Shown here piece by piece: positions 17,057 to 24,790 of a DNA stretch of 64,000 bases. Under the pieces are notes generated by a model that worked only from the letters and a program-made list of their open reading frames with translations, ran no database searches and was not told where the DNA came from. The position numbers and the translations under genes are program-made. Position 1 is the stretch's first letter; every line of letters begins with the position of its first letter. Location: assembly GCA_050999155.1 (NCBI GenBank), contig JBPCPM010000135.1, positions 4,395 to 68,394 on the forward strand. Direction: 5' to 3'. Source of the DNA: JBPCPM01 sp050999155. Lineage in GTDB: Bacteria > Actinomycetota > Thermoleophilia > Solirubrobacterales > 70-9.

Positions 17057-18702
17057 ACGATCTTTCCCGGGTTGAGGTTGTGGCCCGTATCGACGCCGTC
17101 GAACAGGGACCGCACCATCGCCGCACCGGCCGGCGAGATGTCCTGCTCGAGCCACTCGGCGTGTTCGGTGCCGACCGCGTGGTGGTGCGAGAGCGTCGCG
17201 CCGTGGTCGATGAACGCCTGCTGGATGGCCGACTTGACACGGTCGTACTGGTCGAGCGGCTCCATGTCGGTGCGCGGCTTGATGGCGAAGGTGAAGTACA
17301 GGCACGCACCCGCGTGGTAGGAGTGCGAGAGGTGGGCCATCACGTAGCCGAGCACACCGAGCTCGGTGAAGGCCTCGCGTGCCGCCGCGGTCGTGGCAGC
17401 GTGCACCTCGGCCAATCGGCTCCAAGGCGCGGAAGTCTCCGAGACGTCGGCGATCGTCCCGCTATCGAGCAGGAAGTCGCGGATGTAGGGCGTGTCGAAC
17501 TTCTTCTGGTCGTACAGCTCGCCCGGTCCTCGGCCCACGCACAGCCCCCCGTGGCGCGCGACGATCTGCTTGACCAGCTTGCGGTGCTCGGCGACGTGGC
17601 TCTCCGAGCCCTCGTAGCCGATGAACGACAGGCACATCTGCTCGATGTCGAAGCCCTTGCCCCGGCGCAGGAACGCCTTCAGCGCGGCCGACTGGACCTT
17701 GTCGAGCAGGGTCGGGTCCTTGCGCGTGGCGAAGGAGAACTGCGTCTCGGGCGCGTCGGAGACCCGGGTGATCGAGGGGCTGGCCTCGCTGGCGGCGATG
17801 TCGCGCATCGCGGCCAGGCCAGACGACCAGTCGGGAAACAGGTACCCGAGGATCAGCCGCTCGGCGGGCAGGGGACGGACGTGGACGGTGGCCTCGGTGA
17901 TGATCCCGAGCCGGCCCTCGCTGCCGAGGATCATCTCGCGCACGCTTGGCCCGTTGGAGGCGCTCGGCACCGGCCGGACGGCCAGCCGCCCGTTCGGGGT
18001 CACGACGCGCAGGCCGCGGGTGAGGTCGCCGATGTCCCCGTAGCGGTCGGACTGCATCCCCGACGAGCGGGTGGCGATCCAGCCGCCGAGGGTCGAGTGG
18101 GTGAAGGAGTCCGGGTAGTGGCCGAACGTGAAGCCGCGCGCGTTGAGCTGGCGTTCGAGGTCCGGCCCGTAGACGCCTGCCTGGACCCGGGCCAGGCGGG
18201 AGTGGGCGTCGACCTCCAGCACCCGGTCGAGTCGCTGCAGGTCGGCGACAACGACCGGCCGGCTCTCACCGGCCGGGGCCTCCACGCTGCCGGAGATGCT
18301 GGTGCCGCCGCCGAAGGGAATGACGACGGCGTCGGCGTCGAGCACCGCCGACATCACAGCGGCGACCTCGTCCTCGTCGGCGGGCCAGACCACCACGTCC
18401 GGGAGCCTCCCGAGCTCTCCGCGACGCTGGAGCACGATGTCGCGCAGGCTCTTGCCTCGGTGGCGGACGATCCGGTCGTGCGCGTCGGTGGACACCGCAC
18501 CCGCGCCGACCGCCCCTTCCAGCGACGCTCGAAGGGGCGAGGGAAGGGTCGGCTCGGGGATGTCCAGCTCGTCGAAACCGACCGGCCGGCGCGCGCGCTG
18601 GCCGATGTCGACCTCAAGGTGCTCTCTGACGAAGGGCCGCAGGTCGGGCTTGTCGTCCGCGGTGAACGCGACATCCTCGAGGCCCCAGCCCCACCACTTC
18701 AT
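17053..18702 (-). CDS. FAD-binding oxidase of the alkyl-dihydroxyacetonephosphate synthase (AGPS) type
   Basis: A 549-residue VAO-family flavoprotein. The FAD-binding PP-loop region is PFGGGTSISGSVE near 130, followed by TLGGWIATRSSGMQSDRYGD and ILGSEGRLGIITEA. The C-terminal domain carries a triple-His segment (ATLSHHHAVGTEHAEW) and ends LNPGKIV, both hallmarks of AGPS. The ATG at 18702 (MKWWGWG) matches the family's usual N-terminus; about 40 in-frame residues upstream look like low-complexity spacer. In eukaryotes and some bacteria AGPS swaps the acyl chain of acyl-DHAP for a fatty alcohol to make ether lipids. Other VAO members oxidise lactate or glycolate, so the reaction is not certain. 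Confidence 0.85.
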   Translation of the reverse strand: MKWWGWGLEDVAFTADDKPDLRPFVREHLEVDIGQRARRPVGFDELDIPEPTLPSPLRASLEGAVGAGAVSTDAHDRIVRHRGKSLRDIVLQRRGELGRLPDVVVWPADEDEVAAVMSAVLDADAVVIPFGGGTSISGSVEAPAGESRPVVVADLQRLDRVLEVDAHSRLARVQAGVYGPDLERQLNARGFTFGHYPDSFTHSTLGGWIATRSSGMQSDRYGDIGDLTRGLRVVTPNGRLAVRPVPSASNGPSVREMILGSEGRLGIITEATVHVRPLPAERLILGYLFPDWSSGLAAMRDIAASEASPSITRVSDAPETQFSFATRKDPTLLDKVQSAALKAFLRRGKGFDIEQMCLSFIGYEGSESHVAEHRKLVKQIVARHGGLCVGRGPGELYDQKKFDTPYIRDFLLDSGTIADVSETSAPWSRLAEVHAATTAAAREAFTELGVLGYVMAHLSHSYHAGACLYFTFAIKPRTDMEPLDQYDRVKSAIQQAFIDHGATLSHHHAVGTEHAEWLEQDISPAGAAMVRSLFDGVDTGHNLNPGKIV

Positions 18703-18972
18703 CCCCGTGCCGCGGTCCCCGGCCGGCGAGGTACCGGCCCGGGCGTCGGGGGCGTGGTGGGGTCCGGTGGTGGCGGTCAACGGTTCGGTCGCGGTGCTGA
18801 GGGGGGGTGCGGAGGGTCCCCGCACGCCGTCCAGGGCCGGGCGGATCCGCCGGCGCCCCCGCAGACACCGGCCTGCGGCCAGCCTACCGCCCGCACGGGA
18901 GGCCCGCTGAGCTCGGCGGGTGTCCCGCGGGGAGCAGAGGTGCGGCTCCGCGGGACCCCGAGCCGCGGACCG

Positions 18973-19452
18973 TTAGAGGTCGTAGCGGGCCATGTCGGCC
19001 CGCAGCCGTTCGTCGTCGTCGGAGGTCAGCGCAGGCCCCTCGGACGGTCGCGGGCCCGGGTCGCGGCGCCAGCGGCGGGCGGCCACCATCAGCGCCCCGG
19101 CGGCGACGACGAGCCCGACGCCGGGCACCAGCCAGGCGGCCAGGTCGAATCCGTGGGTGTCGGGTACGGCCAGGACCTCGGGCCCGTACTCGGCCACGAG
19201 CGCATCCTTGACCTCCTGCTTGGTGGCGCCGTTGGCGATCAGGCGCTGGATGAACACCCGCTCGCGCTCGGCCTGCGGGGCCTCGGAGAGCCCCAGTAGC
19301 GTGCCGCAGATCGGGCACATGACCTCGTCTTCGATGTCGGTCAGCGAGGTGCGCGGCTCCTCGGCGGCCCGGGCGCCGGCTGGGGCGAGCAGCAGCGCGC
19401 ACAGCAGGCCGGCGAGCAGCAGGCGAAGGCCCGACCGGCGCCGCGTGCTCAT
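18973..19452 (-). CDS. ccmH: Cytochrome c maturation protein CcmH/NrfF
   Basis: A 159-residue protein with signal peptide (LLLAGLLCALLLAPAGARA), a short thiol domain, and one C-terminal transmembrane helix (about 105-125). The redox motif is in EVMCPICGTL, variant spacing of the usual LRCxxC. NGATKQEVKDALVAEYGPEVL is the conserved CcmH helix. CcmH reduces apocytochrome c heme-binding cysteines outside the membrane. The ATG overlaps the ccmG stop (ATGA). A gene-free 270 bases separates its end from the AGPS-like gene. I see no clear terminator there. Confidence 0.88.
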   Translation of the reverse strand: MSTRRRSGLRLLLAGLLCALLLAPAGARAAEEPRTSLTDIEDEVMCPICGTLLGLSEAPQAERERVFIQRLIANGATKQEVKDALVAEYGPEVLAVPDTHGFDLAAWLVPGVGLVVAAGALMVAARRWRRDPGPRPSEGPALTSDDDERLRADMARYDL

Positions 19453-20000
19453 GGCGTTGCCCTCTGGCCCCGGGTGATGGCCGGTTCCACGAACCGCTCG
19501 AGGTAGGCCTCGTCGACCGGGCCACGCCGGATCAGCGCGATCCGCCCCTGCGGGTTGACCAGGAACGATTCGGGGAAGCCGGTCATGGCGAACGCCTCGG
19601 TGCGCTCGCCGTCGGCGTCCCGGAGGATGGGGAACGTCAGGTCGTAGCGGTCGACGAACGCCCGCGCGTCGCCGGTCAGGTCCTGCGAGTTGACCCCGAG
19701 CACGGTGAAGTTGTCGTCGCGGTGTTGGTCGTGGAATTTCTGGAGGGCGGGGGACTCGGTGCGGCACGGCCCACACCACGAGGCCCAGAAGTTCACGAGC
19801 ACCCACTGGCCCCGGTACTGGCCGATCGTGCCGGTGCCCGAGCCGTCGAGCTGGGGGAGGGTCTTATCGGGCGCCGGCTCTCCGAGCTCCAGCGAGCCGC
19901 CCTCCGCGTTGATCACGCCGAAGGTCAGCAGGGCGACGACCAGCAGCGCGGCGGCGACGCCGAGAACCGGGAGCGGGCGGATCCGAGGCTTGGCCTCCAT
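19449..20000 (-). CDS. ccmG: Membrane-anchored thioredoxin-like protein (CcmG/ResA/TlpA family)
   Basis: A 183-residue protein anchored by one N-terminal helix (VLGVAAALLVVALLTFGVI), with an extracytoplasmic thioredoxin fold. The active site is NFWASWCGPCRTESPAL near residue 80, and the cis-Pro segment is TGFPESFLV. Because ccmH overlaps downstream, it is best read as CcmG, which passes reducing power to the CcmH/apocytochrome pair. ATG at 20000 is chosen because it starts just before the membrane helix. The companion genes ccmE, ccmF and a ccmI-like gene are 9 kb away. Confidence 0.88.
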   Translation of the reverse strand: MEAKPRIRPLPVLGVAAALLVVALLTFGVINAEGGSLELGEPAPDKTLPQLDGSGTGTIGQYRGQWVLVNFWASWCGPCRTESPALQKFHDQHRDDNFTVLGVNSQDLTGDARAFVDRYDLTFPILRDADGERTEAFAMTGFPESFLVNPQGRIALIRRGPVDEAYLERFVEPAITRGQRATP

Positions 20001-20105
20001 GCCCGAAGCGTAGAGATCGACCGTCCTCGCCCGGCGAGCCGGGCCGCCGGACCGGACCGGCGAGGCGAACGGCGTGCCGGTGCGCACCTACAATGCGACT
20101 CCAGC

Positions 20106-20178
20106 GCGGACGTAGCTCAGTTGGTAGAGCGTCGGCTTCCCAAGCCGAAGGTCGCGGGTTCGACCCCCGTCGTCCGCT
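20106..20178 (+). tRNA. tRNA-Gly (anticodon CCC)
   Basis: A full cloverleaf can be folded. The acceptor arms GCGGACG (20106-20112) and CGTCCGC (20171-20177) pair perfectly. The D-arm has GCTCAGTTGGTAGAGC, the anticodon stem is TCGGC/GCCGA around loop TTCCCAA, and the T-arm has GGTTCGACCCC. Discriminator U73 fits bacterial tRNA-Gly. The 3' CCA is not encoded. A TACAAT at 20089-20094 is a likely -10 box. Confidence 0.96.
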
Positions 20179-20179
20179 T

Positions 20180-20215
20180 GCGCGCCGGGTTCACCGGGTA
20201 GGGGCCCGGCTGCGC
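20180..20215 (+). terminator. Hairpin after tRNA-Gly, possible terminator
   Basis: GCCGGG (20184-20189) pairs with CCCGGC (20205-20210), and flanking GCGC continues the stem past one bulged T. No T-run follows, as is common at this G+C content. It lies 2 bases after the tRNA and before the convergent vapC. Confidence 0.4.
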
Positions 20216-20226
20216 CGCTCGCGGCG

Positions 20227-20652
20227 TCAGTCCCCGAGCAGGCCGGCCAGGCTCATCATGTCGGGCACGACGTGCGGGGGCGCGTGCGCCTCGGAGAACG
20301 CCGCGTCGGCGGATACCAGCGCTGTTGCGCCCACGTCGGCGGCAGCGGCGCACAGCACGGCATCGAAGGCTCCGAGCCTGGTGCTGCGCTCGAAGAGCGC
20401 CAAGCCGCGCTCGAGCGCTTCGGGGGTGATCGGGAGCAGGGGCTCGAGCAACTCCGTGTAGTCGCGGCCCAAGCTGGCGGCGTCCCGCCGGTTGCGGCGG
20501 CGGACATGGACGAACTCCTGAATCACCTCGACCGAGGTGGTTGCCTCGACCCGGCCGTCGGCGATCGCGGTGATCAGGGTGCGGCAGGGGTCACGGAAGC
20601 GGTGGCCGGCGCCCTTGGCGTACACGAGGACGGTCGTGTCAAGGACGATCAT
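20227..20652 (-). CDS. PIN-domain ribonuclease toxin, VapC family (second module)
   Basis: A 141-residue PIN protein. MIVLDTTVLVYAKG has the first Asp; VEVIQEFVHVRR the conserved Glu; GAFDAVLCAAAADVGATALVSADAAF the later acidic residues. Unlike the first VapC in this window it is of the MIVLDT...YA subtype, so the two modules are not recent duplicates. It is coupled to its antitoxin by an ATGA overlap. Confidence 0.87.
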   Translation of the reverse strand: MIVLDTTVLVYAKGAGHRFRDPCRTLITAIADGRVEATTSVEVIQEFVHVRRRNRRDAASLGRDYTELLEPLLPITPEALERGLALFERSTRLGAFDAVLCAAAADVGATALVSADAAFSEAHAPPHVVPDMMSLAGLLGD

Positions 20653-20903
20653 CCGTGCCGGGCGCGAGCCGCCTCGAGCTCCTCCCGGAGGTCGGACGGA
20701 TCGGGGGCGGGCATGTCCGGCGCGTCGAGCAACCGCCGCCCCGCTGCCTGCCGGCGGCCGGCCGGGGCGGCGACACCGCGATCGATCGCCTCGCGCACGA
20801 CAGTGGCTACCGATACCCCTCGTTCACGCGCGACCGCAGCGATTCGCTCATGGCGCTCTTCGTCGAGCAGGATCTGCAGACGTCGCTCCAGTGGCATGCT
20901 CAT
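20649..20903 (-). CDS. Ribbon-helix-helix antitoxin, VapB family
   Basis: An 84-residue protein with a clear RHH DNA-binding domain (PLERRLQILLDEERHERIAAVARERGVSVATVVREAIDRG) and a Pro/acidic C-terminal tail that would cover the toxin. Two ATGs are possible, 20903 and 20897. AAGGAG at 20908-20913 is 4 bases from the first and 10 from the second, so either could be used. It diverges from the thioesterase gene across 114 bases that must hold both promoters. Confidence 0.82.
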   Translation of the reverse strand: MSMPLERRLQILLDEERHERIAAVARERGVSVATVVREAIDRGVAAPAGRRQAAGRRLLDAPDMPAPDPSDLREELEAARARHG

Positions 20904-21017
20904 ATCGCTCCTTTGGAGTCGGGGACCGATTCGGCAGACCGGCCTTCTCCCGAATCGGTGGCGCCCGGGACGCGGGATCGGAGCCGCTGGCCCCGTTGGT
21001 GCGCGAAGATCGCTTCG

Positions 21018-21470
21018 ATGAGCGCCCCCGACCCGGCTCCAGACGACCAGCCCGGACGCGCGGACTACCTCCACATCCACCCCCTGTCCACCCGCTGGAA
21101 CGACAACGACGTCTACGGGCACGTCAACAACGTCGAGTACTACGCCTTCTTCGACACGGTGATCAACTCGTGGCTGATCTCCCAGGGTGGCCTGGACATC
21201 CACGGCGGCGACGTGATCGGGCTGTGCGTCGAATCGCACTGCGCCTACCGGGAGGCCATCAGCTTCCCCGAGACGATCGAGGTCGGGCTGCGGGTCGGCC
21301 ACCTGGGCACGTCGAGCGTGCGGTACGAGCTCGGGATCTTCCGCGCCGGCGCCGAGGAGGCCGGGGCCGACGGATGGTTCGTCCACGTGTTCGTCGACGC
21401 CGAAACCCGCCGCCCGGTCGAGATGCCCGCCCGTCTGCGCGACGCGCTCGAACGGCTGCAGACCGGATAG
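21018..21470 (+). CDS. Hotdog-fold acyl-CoA thioesterase (4HBT/YbgC-like)
   Basis: A 150-residue single hotdog domain. The signature TRWNDNDVYGHVNNVEYYAFF near residue 27 contains the Asp and His-Val-Asn-Asn residues typical of 4-hydroxybenzoyl-CoA-thioesterase-type enzymes. These hydrolyse acyl-CoA or acyl-ACP thioesters, but the substrate is not predictable. The ATG at 21018 starts a normal-length domain; the frame is open upstream without homology. It converges with the PhoD gene 12 bases further on. Confidence 0.85.
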   Translation: MSAPDPAPDDQPGRADYLHIHPLSTRWNDNDVYGHVNNVEYYAFFDTVINSWLISQGGLDIHGGDVIGLCVESHCAYREAISFPETIEVGLRVGHLGTSSVRYELGIFRAGAEEAGADGWFVHVFVDAETRRPVEMPARLRDALERLQTG

Positions 21471-21482
21471 CCGCGGCCGGGC

Positions 21483-23189
21483 CTACAGCGACGGAACCTT
21501 GACCGTCGGCCCCGTGGGCCCCTCCACCACGCCTCCCTGCACCTGGACCCGCGGATCGTCGCGGGCCACGGTGAAGCCCTGCAGGGTGCGGATCGGGCTG
21601 GTGCGCTGCATCGTCGATCCGGGAGCGCGGAACTGCACGCGCAACTCGTCGGGCCGGGCCTCGATGACGCCGTAGCCCCGGGAATCCTGCTCGTTGTATT
21701 TGATGTGGGGATTGAACAGCTGGACGTTCTCGGTGAGCACGCCGATGGCCTCCTGCTCGGAACCCGTGACCTCCTGGGAGGCGACGGTGCTGGGGATGCC
21801 CAGCGACGTCGCCGAGCCGCACACGAACTCGGTGGCCACCGGATCCGGGCTGCCGGTGTTGTCCTGGCGGCCGGTGGGCGAGACATCGCCCGCGAAAAAC
21901 GTGTGGATGTCGCCGGTGAGAAACGAGACGTTGTCCACGCCCTTGTCGCGGACATGCCCGAGGATCTCGGCCCGCTCGGCCTGGTAGCCGTCCCACTGGT
22001 CGGGGTTGAGCTCGTTGCCGTTGGGGAGGTCCAGGGACATGATCATCACCTGGTTGCCGACTAGCTTCCACGTCGCCCGAGAGCTTTCCAGGCCGCCCTT
22101 GAGCCAGTTCTTCTGGGTGCGGCCGAGCAGGGTCCGGCCCGGCTCCTCGGCCTCGGGGCAGGGCACGGCGAGCTGGTCGCCGCACGGCTGGTCGTCGCGG
22201 TACTGGCGCTGGTCGAGCAGGAACAGGTCGGCGTTGCCGCCGAGCCCGAGCTTGCGGTAGATGCGGTTCTCGTCGCCGGCGATCCGGCACTGGGGCATCC
22301 ACTCGAAGTAGGCGAGGTAGCCGACCCGTTTGCGCTCGACGATTCCGACCCGGCGATCGTCGGTGGCCTCGCCAGGTTCGTCGCCAGCGTAGTTGTCCTC
22401 GACCTCGTGGTCGTCCCAGATCCCGATGATCGGATGGGCGGCACGCATCGCCTGGAGGTTCTCGTCGGTGTGGTAGAGCCGGTACTTGGAGCGGTACTCG
22501 TCGAGGGTCTGGACCTCGCCGTCGTTGTTGGCCCCCGTCGTGTCCTTGCGGTCGGAAGGGCCCTGGTAGAAGGTCTTCTCGTAGATGTAGTCACCGAGGC
22601 AGACCACGAGATCGAGGTCCTCCTCGGCGATCCCGGCCTGGGCCGTGTAGTAGCCGGCCTGGTAGTCCTGGCAGGAGAACACGCCGATCCGCACCGGCTC
22701 GAGCGAGTTCGCCGGGCGGGCGGTGCGGAACTTGCCGACGCGCGACTCCGATGTGCGTGTCGTGAAGCGGTAGTAGTACTGCTCGCCCGCCTTCAGGCCC
22801 CGCACGCGGTGGTAGACCGCGAAGTCGCGCGCGACCGACGCCCACGGCCGCCGGCGGTAGACGACCCGCTGGAACTCAGGGTCGGTCGCGACCTCGACGG
22901 TTACCCGGCGCGTTGACTCGAAGCCGTCCAGCCGCGTCCACAGGCTCACGGCCGACTGGCTCGGCTGCCCTGAGGCCACCCCGTGCAGGAAGGCGCCCCC
23001 GGAGGCCAGCGGCGGGGTCTTGGCGAGGGTCTTCGGCCGGTTGCACGACTTCAGGACCCCGAGCGGATCCGTGGCGATCACGCCTCCCACGCAGCCCAGC
23101 TGCAGGAACGCTCGGCGGTCGATCTCCCGGTCGAGGAGCTCGAGGTCATCGAGCTCGCGGCTGCTGGGCTTGCGGATCTTCTCTGCCAT
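21483..23189 (-). CDS. phoD: PhoD-family alkaline phosphatase/phosphodiesterase, Tat-exported
   Basis: A 568-residue secreted phosphatase. The N-terminus carries a twin-arginine signal (DRRAFLQLGCVGG). An N-terminal Ig-like PhoD_N domain follows (HGVASGQPSQSAVSLWTRL), then the catalytic domain with VFSCQDY (Cys in the metal site), CLGDYIYE, WDDHEVEDNY and FLTGDIHTFFAGD. PhoD enzymes release phosphate from mono- and diesters, including teichoic acids, with Fe and Ca. The start is ATG at 23189, preceded by GAGAGGA; the open frame extends 11 codons further without a better ribosome site. No Pho box is recognisable. Confidence 0.92.
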   Translation of the reverse strand: MAEKIRKPSSRELDDLELLDREIDRRAFLQLGCVGGVIATDPLGVLKSCNRPKTLAKTPPLASGGAFLHGVASGQPSQSAVSLWTRLDGFESTRRVTVEVATDPEFQRVVYRRRPWASVARDFAVYHRVRGLKAGEQYYYRFTTRTSESRVGKFRTARPANSLEPVRIGVFSCQDYQAGYYTAQAGIAEEDLDLVVCLGDYIYEKTFYQGPSDRKDTTGANNDGEVQTLDEYRSKYRLYHTDENLQAMRAAHPIIGIWDDHEVEDNYAGDEPGEATDDRRVGIVERKRVGYLAYFEWMPQCRIAGDENRIYRKLGLGGNADLFLLDQRQYRDDQPCGDQLAVPCPEAEEPGRTLLGRTQKNWLKGGLESSRATWKLVGNQVMIMSLDLPNGNELNPDQWDGYQAERAEILGHVRDKGVDNVSFLTGDIHTFFAGDVSPTGRQDNTGSPDPVATEFVCGSATSLGIPSTVASQEVTGSEQEAIGVLTENVQLFNPHIKYNEQDSRGYGVIEARPDELRVQFRAPGSTMQRTSPIRTLQGFTVARDDPRVQVQGGVVEGPTGPTVKVPSL

Positions 23190-23309
23190 GTGCGTCCTCT
23201 CCTTGACGTGCCGGACGGCCACCGTATGTGGGACCGGGGGGCCGGTGTGTCACCAACCGGTGAAACGGCCGACGACCCGGGGTGGCGCCCCGGGTCGTAG
23301 AACGGTGTG

Positions 23310-23751
23310 ATGGACGACCCGGTGCCCGCCACCCACCTCGACCCACGAGGCCCTGCGACCAGCGCGGTCGAATGGGCCGTCGGGTTCGCGGCCGGATTGG
23401 CGCTGCGCTCGCGCTGGGCGATGCTCTTGGCACCGGTGGCGTTCGCCGCCGTCTTCGAGCTGGTCCGGATCCGCGTCGACGGCCCGACCGTGGACGGCAT
23501 CCATCTCAGTACCTACGGCGTGCTCGCCCTCGTCGTCGGTCGGGGCATCCATGGGATGCTCGCGTTGTTGACATCGGGACCGGGCAGATGGTCAGTCCGC
23601 GCGCGACCGACCGCATCTTCTACGAGGACACGAGCTCGTGGTCCTCGAGACCTCGGGCCACCGGCCGCTGTTCGAGCAGCCAAAGGAGTTCACCGAGGCG
23701 ATGGCGGACACGGTGCTGGGTGCCCCGGTCGGGGACCGGTCGCCGAAATAG
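23310..23751 (+). pseudogene. Remnant of an alpha/beta-hydrolase gene
   Basis: Pieces of one gene lie in different frames. From 23310 one frame gives about 85 residues with a hydrophobic N-terminal segment (EWAVGFAAGLALRSRWAMLL). A second frame gives GTGQMVSPRATDRIFYEDT. A third gives GHELVVLETSGHRPLFEQPK followed by EFTEAMADTVLG and a TAG at 23749-23751. The last piece is the catalytic-His end typical of alpha/beta hydrolases. The nucleophile elbow (GxSxG) and most of the core are missing. So I read it as a gene broken by a large deletion and a frameshift. A sequencing error alone would not explain the missing core. Confidence 0.5.
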
Positions 23752-23821
23752 GACGCCGCAGCGCCCGCAGGAGTTCCTGCAAGCGCCGCCGAAAGCCCGA
23801 CCACGCTGCTACAGTGCGGCG

Positions 23822-23950
23822 CGTCCGCTGAGTCCCCTCCGGTCTTCCGGGGGGAGCGGGGGAACCAGTCAGTCGGGGCGAATCGCGGCCCATTCCGCGT
23901 AGCGCAGCTCTTTCGGCGCGAGCCCGTCAGCTAACCCCGTAGGCGTCCGA
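23822..23950 (+). promoter_or_regulatory. Cyclic di-AMP riboswitch (ydaO/yuaA leader), copy 1
   Basis: The conserved blocks of the ydaO-yuaA aptamer are present in order: CGCTGAGTC at the 5' end, GGGGGAACCAG (GGAACCA at 23861-23867), GGGGCGAA (23875-23882), a variable arm, CTCTTTCGGCGCGAGCCCG, and CAGCTAACCCCGTAGGC (23928-23944). It lies directly upstream of the RlpA-like gene at 23960, a family often controlled by this RNA. No terminator hairpin or Shine-Dalgarno sequence is visible in the roughly 15 bases before the ATG. Confidence 0.92.
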
Positions 23951-23959
23951 ACGAGCACG

Positions 23960-24661
23960 ATGGACACCGATTTTCGACACCGACCGATTCTGCATGCGTG
24001 CCTCGCTGCGCTCGTTGCCTGCGTGCTCGCCGTCCTCGCCCTGTCGGCCGGCGGCTCCGAAGAGTTCGGGACGGCTGTCGCGACAGCCGCGGCGCCGAGC
24101 GCCACGGCCAGCGAGCACTCCAGCTTCCAGTTGCGCGCCGGGGCCAGCAAGCTCGGGGCCCGTGTGCTCACGCGCGGAGACCGCGGCCGCGACGTCCGGG
24201 TGCTCCAGGGGATCCTGCGGGCCAAGCGGTTCGGACCCAAGCGTCTGAACTCGCGCTTCGACTCCTACACCGCGCGGAGCGTGCGCAGATTCCAGCGCGC
24301 CATGGGCATCGAGGTCGATGGCGTCGTCGGCCCGGGGACGGCCCGGGCGCTAAAGTCGCGGATGACCGCCTCGACGGCCACCTGGTACGGCCCCGGCCTA
24401 TACGGCAACACGACCGCCTGCGGCCACACGCTCAAGCGCGGGACTGTGGGCGTCGCCCACCGGTCGCTGCCCTGCGGCACCATGGTCACCGTCGCCTACG
24501 CGGGCCGGTACGTGAGGGCCAAGGTCATCGACCGCGGTCCGTACACCAAGGGCGTGCGCTGGGATCTCACCCAGCGCCTGGCCGAGAAGCTCAACATGCG
24601 CGCGACCAAGCGCGTCCGCACCGTGCACCTGCGCCCCGGCGGTACGACCACCGGGCGCTAG
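23960..24661 (+). CDS. Secreted peptidoglycan-binding/RlpA-like double-psi beta-barrel protein, paralogue 1
   Basis: A 233-residue exported cell-wall protein. The signal peptide has the hydrophobic core ACLAALVACVLAVLALSAGG. A PG_binding_1 domain covers about 70-130 (DVRVLQGILRAKRFGP, VDGVVGPGTARAL). A C-terminal RlpA-like double-psi barrel covers about 138-228 (TWYGPGLYG, TACGHTL, LPCGTMVTV, VIDRGPY). Such proteins cleave or remodel peptidoglycan, but catalysis is not proven here. Expression is presumably lowered by c-di-AMP through the leader riboswitch, tying wall remodelling to turgor. A paralogue with the same domain order and leader is at 35907-36644. Confidence 0.88.
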   Translation: MDTDFRHRPILHACLAALVACVLAVLALSAGGSEEFGTAVATAAAPSATASEHSSFQLRAGASKLGARVLTRGDRGRDVRVLQGILRAKRFGPKRLNSRFDSYTARSVRRFQRAMGIEVDGVVGPGTARALKSRMTASTATWYGPGLYGNTTACGHTLKRGTVGVAHRSLPCGTMVTVAYAGRYVRAKVIDRGPYTKGVRWDLTQRLAEKLNMRATKRVRTVHLRPGGTTTGR

Positions 24662-24790
24662 ATCGCCGGACGGGGGAGGGTCAGGACCGCAACGTCCCGT
24701 CGTGGTCGGGCCGCGCATCCGGGGTTCCTGCGGGTGGCATCGGGGCTCGGTGCGATTGGCGGGTGGCGCCTCGCGGAGTAGGGTTGGGTC

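Noticed and set aside
17032..19299. A 755-codon plus-strand frame across the AGPS-like and ccmH genes
   Set aside because: It is the complement of two well-supported minus-strand genes, shows no family motif, and has the His/Arg/Gly-heavy composition of a shadow frame.
20106..20903. tRNA-Gly followed by a toxin-antitoxin pair as an integration site of a genomic island
   Set aside because: No integrase, no repeated copy of the tRNA 3' end, and the flanking genes have the same composition as the rest of the window.
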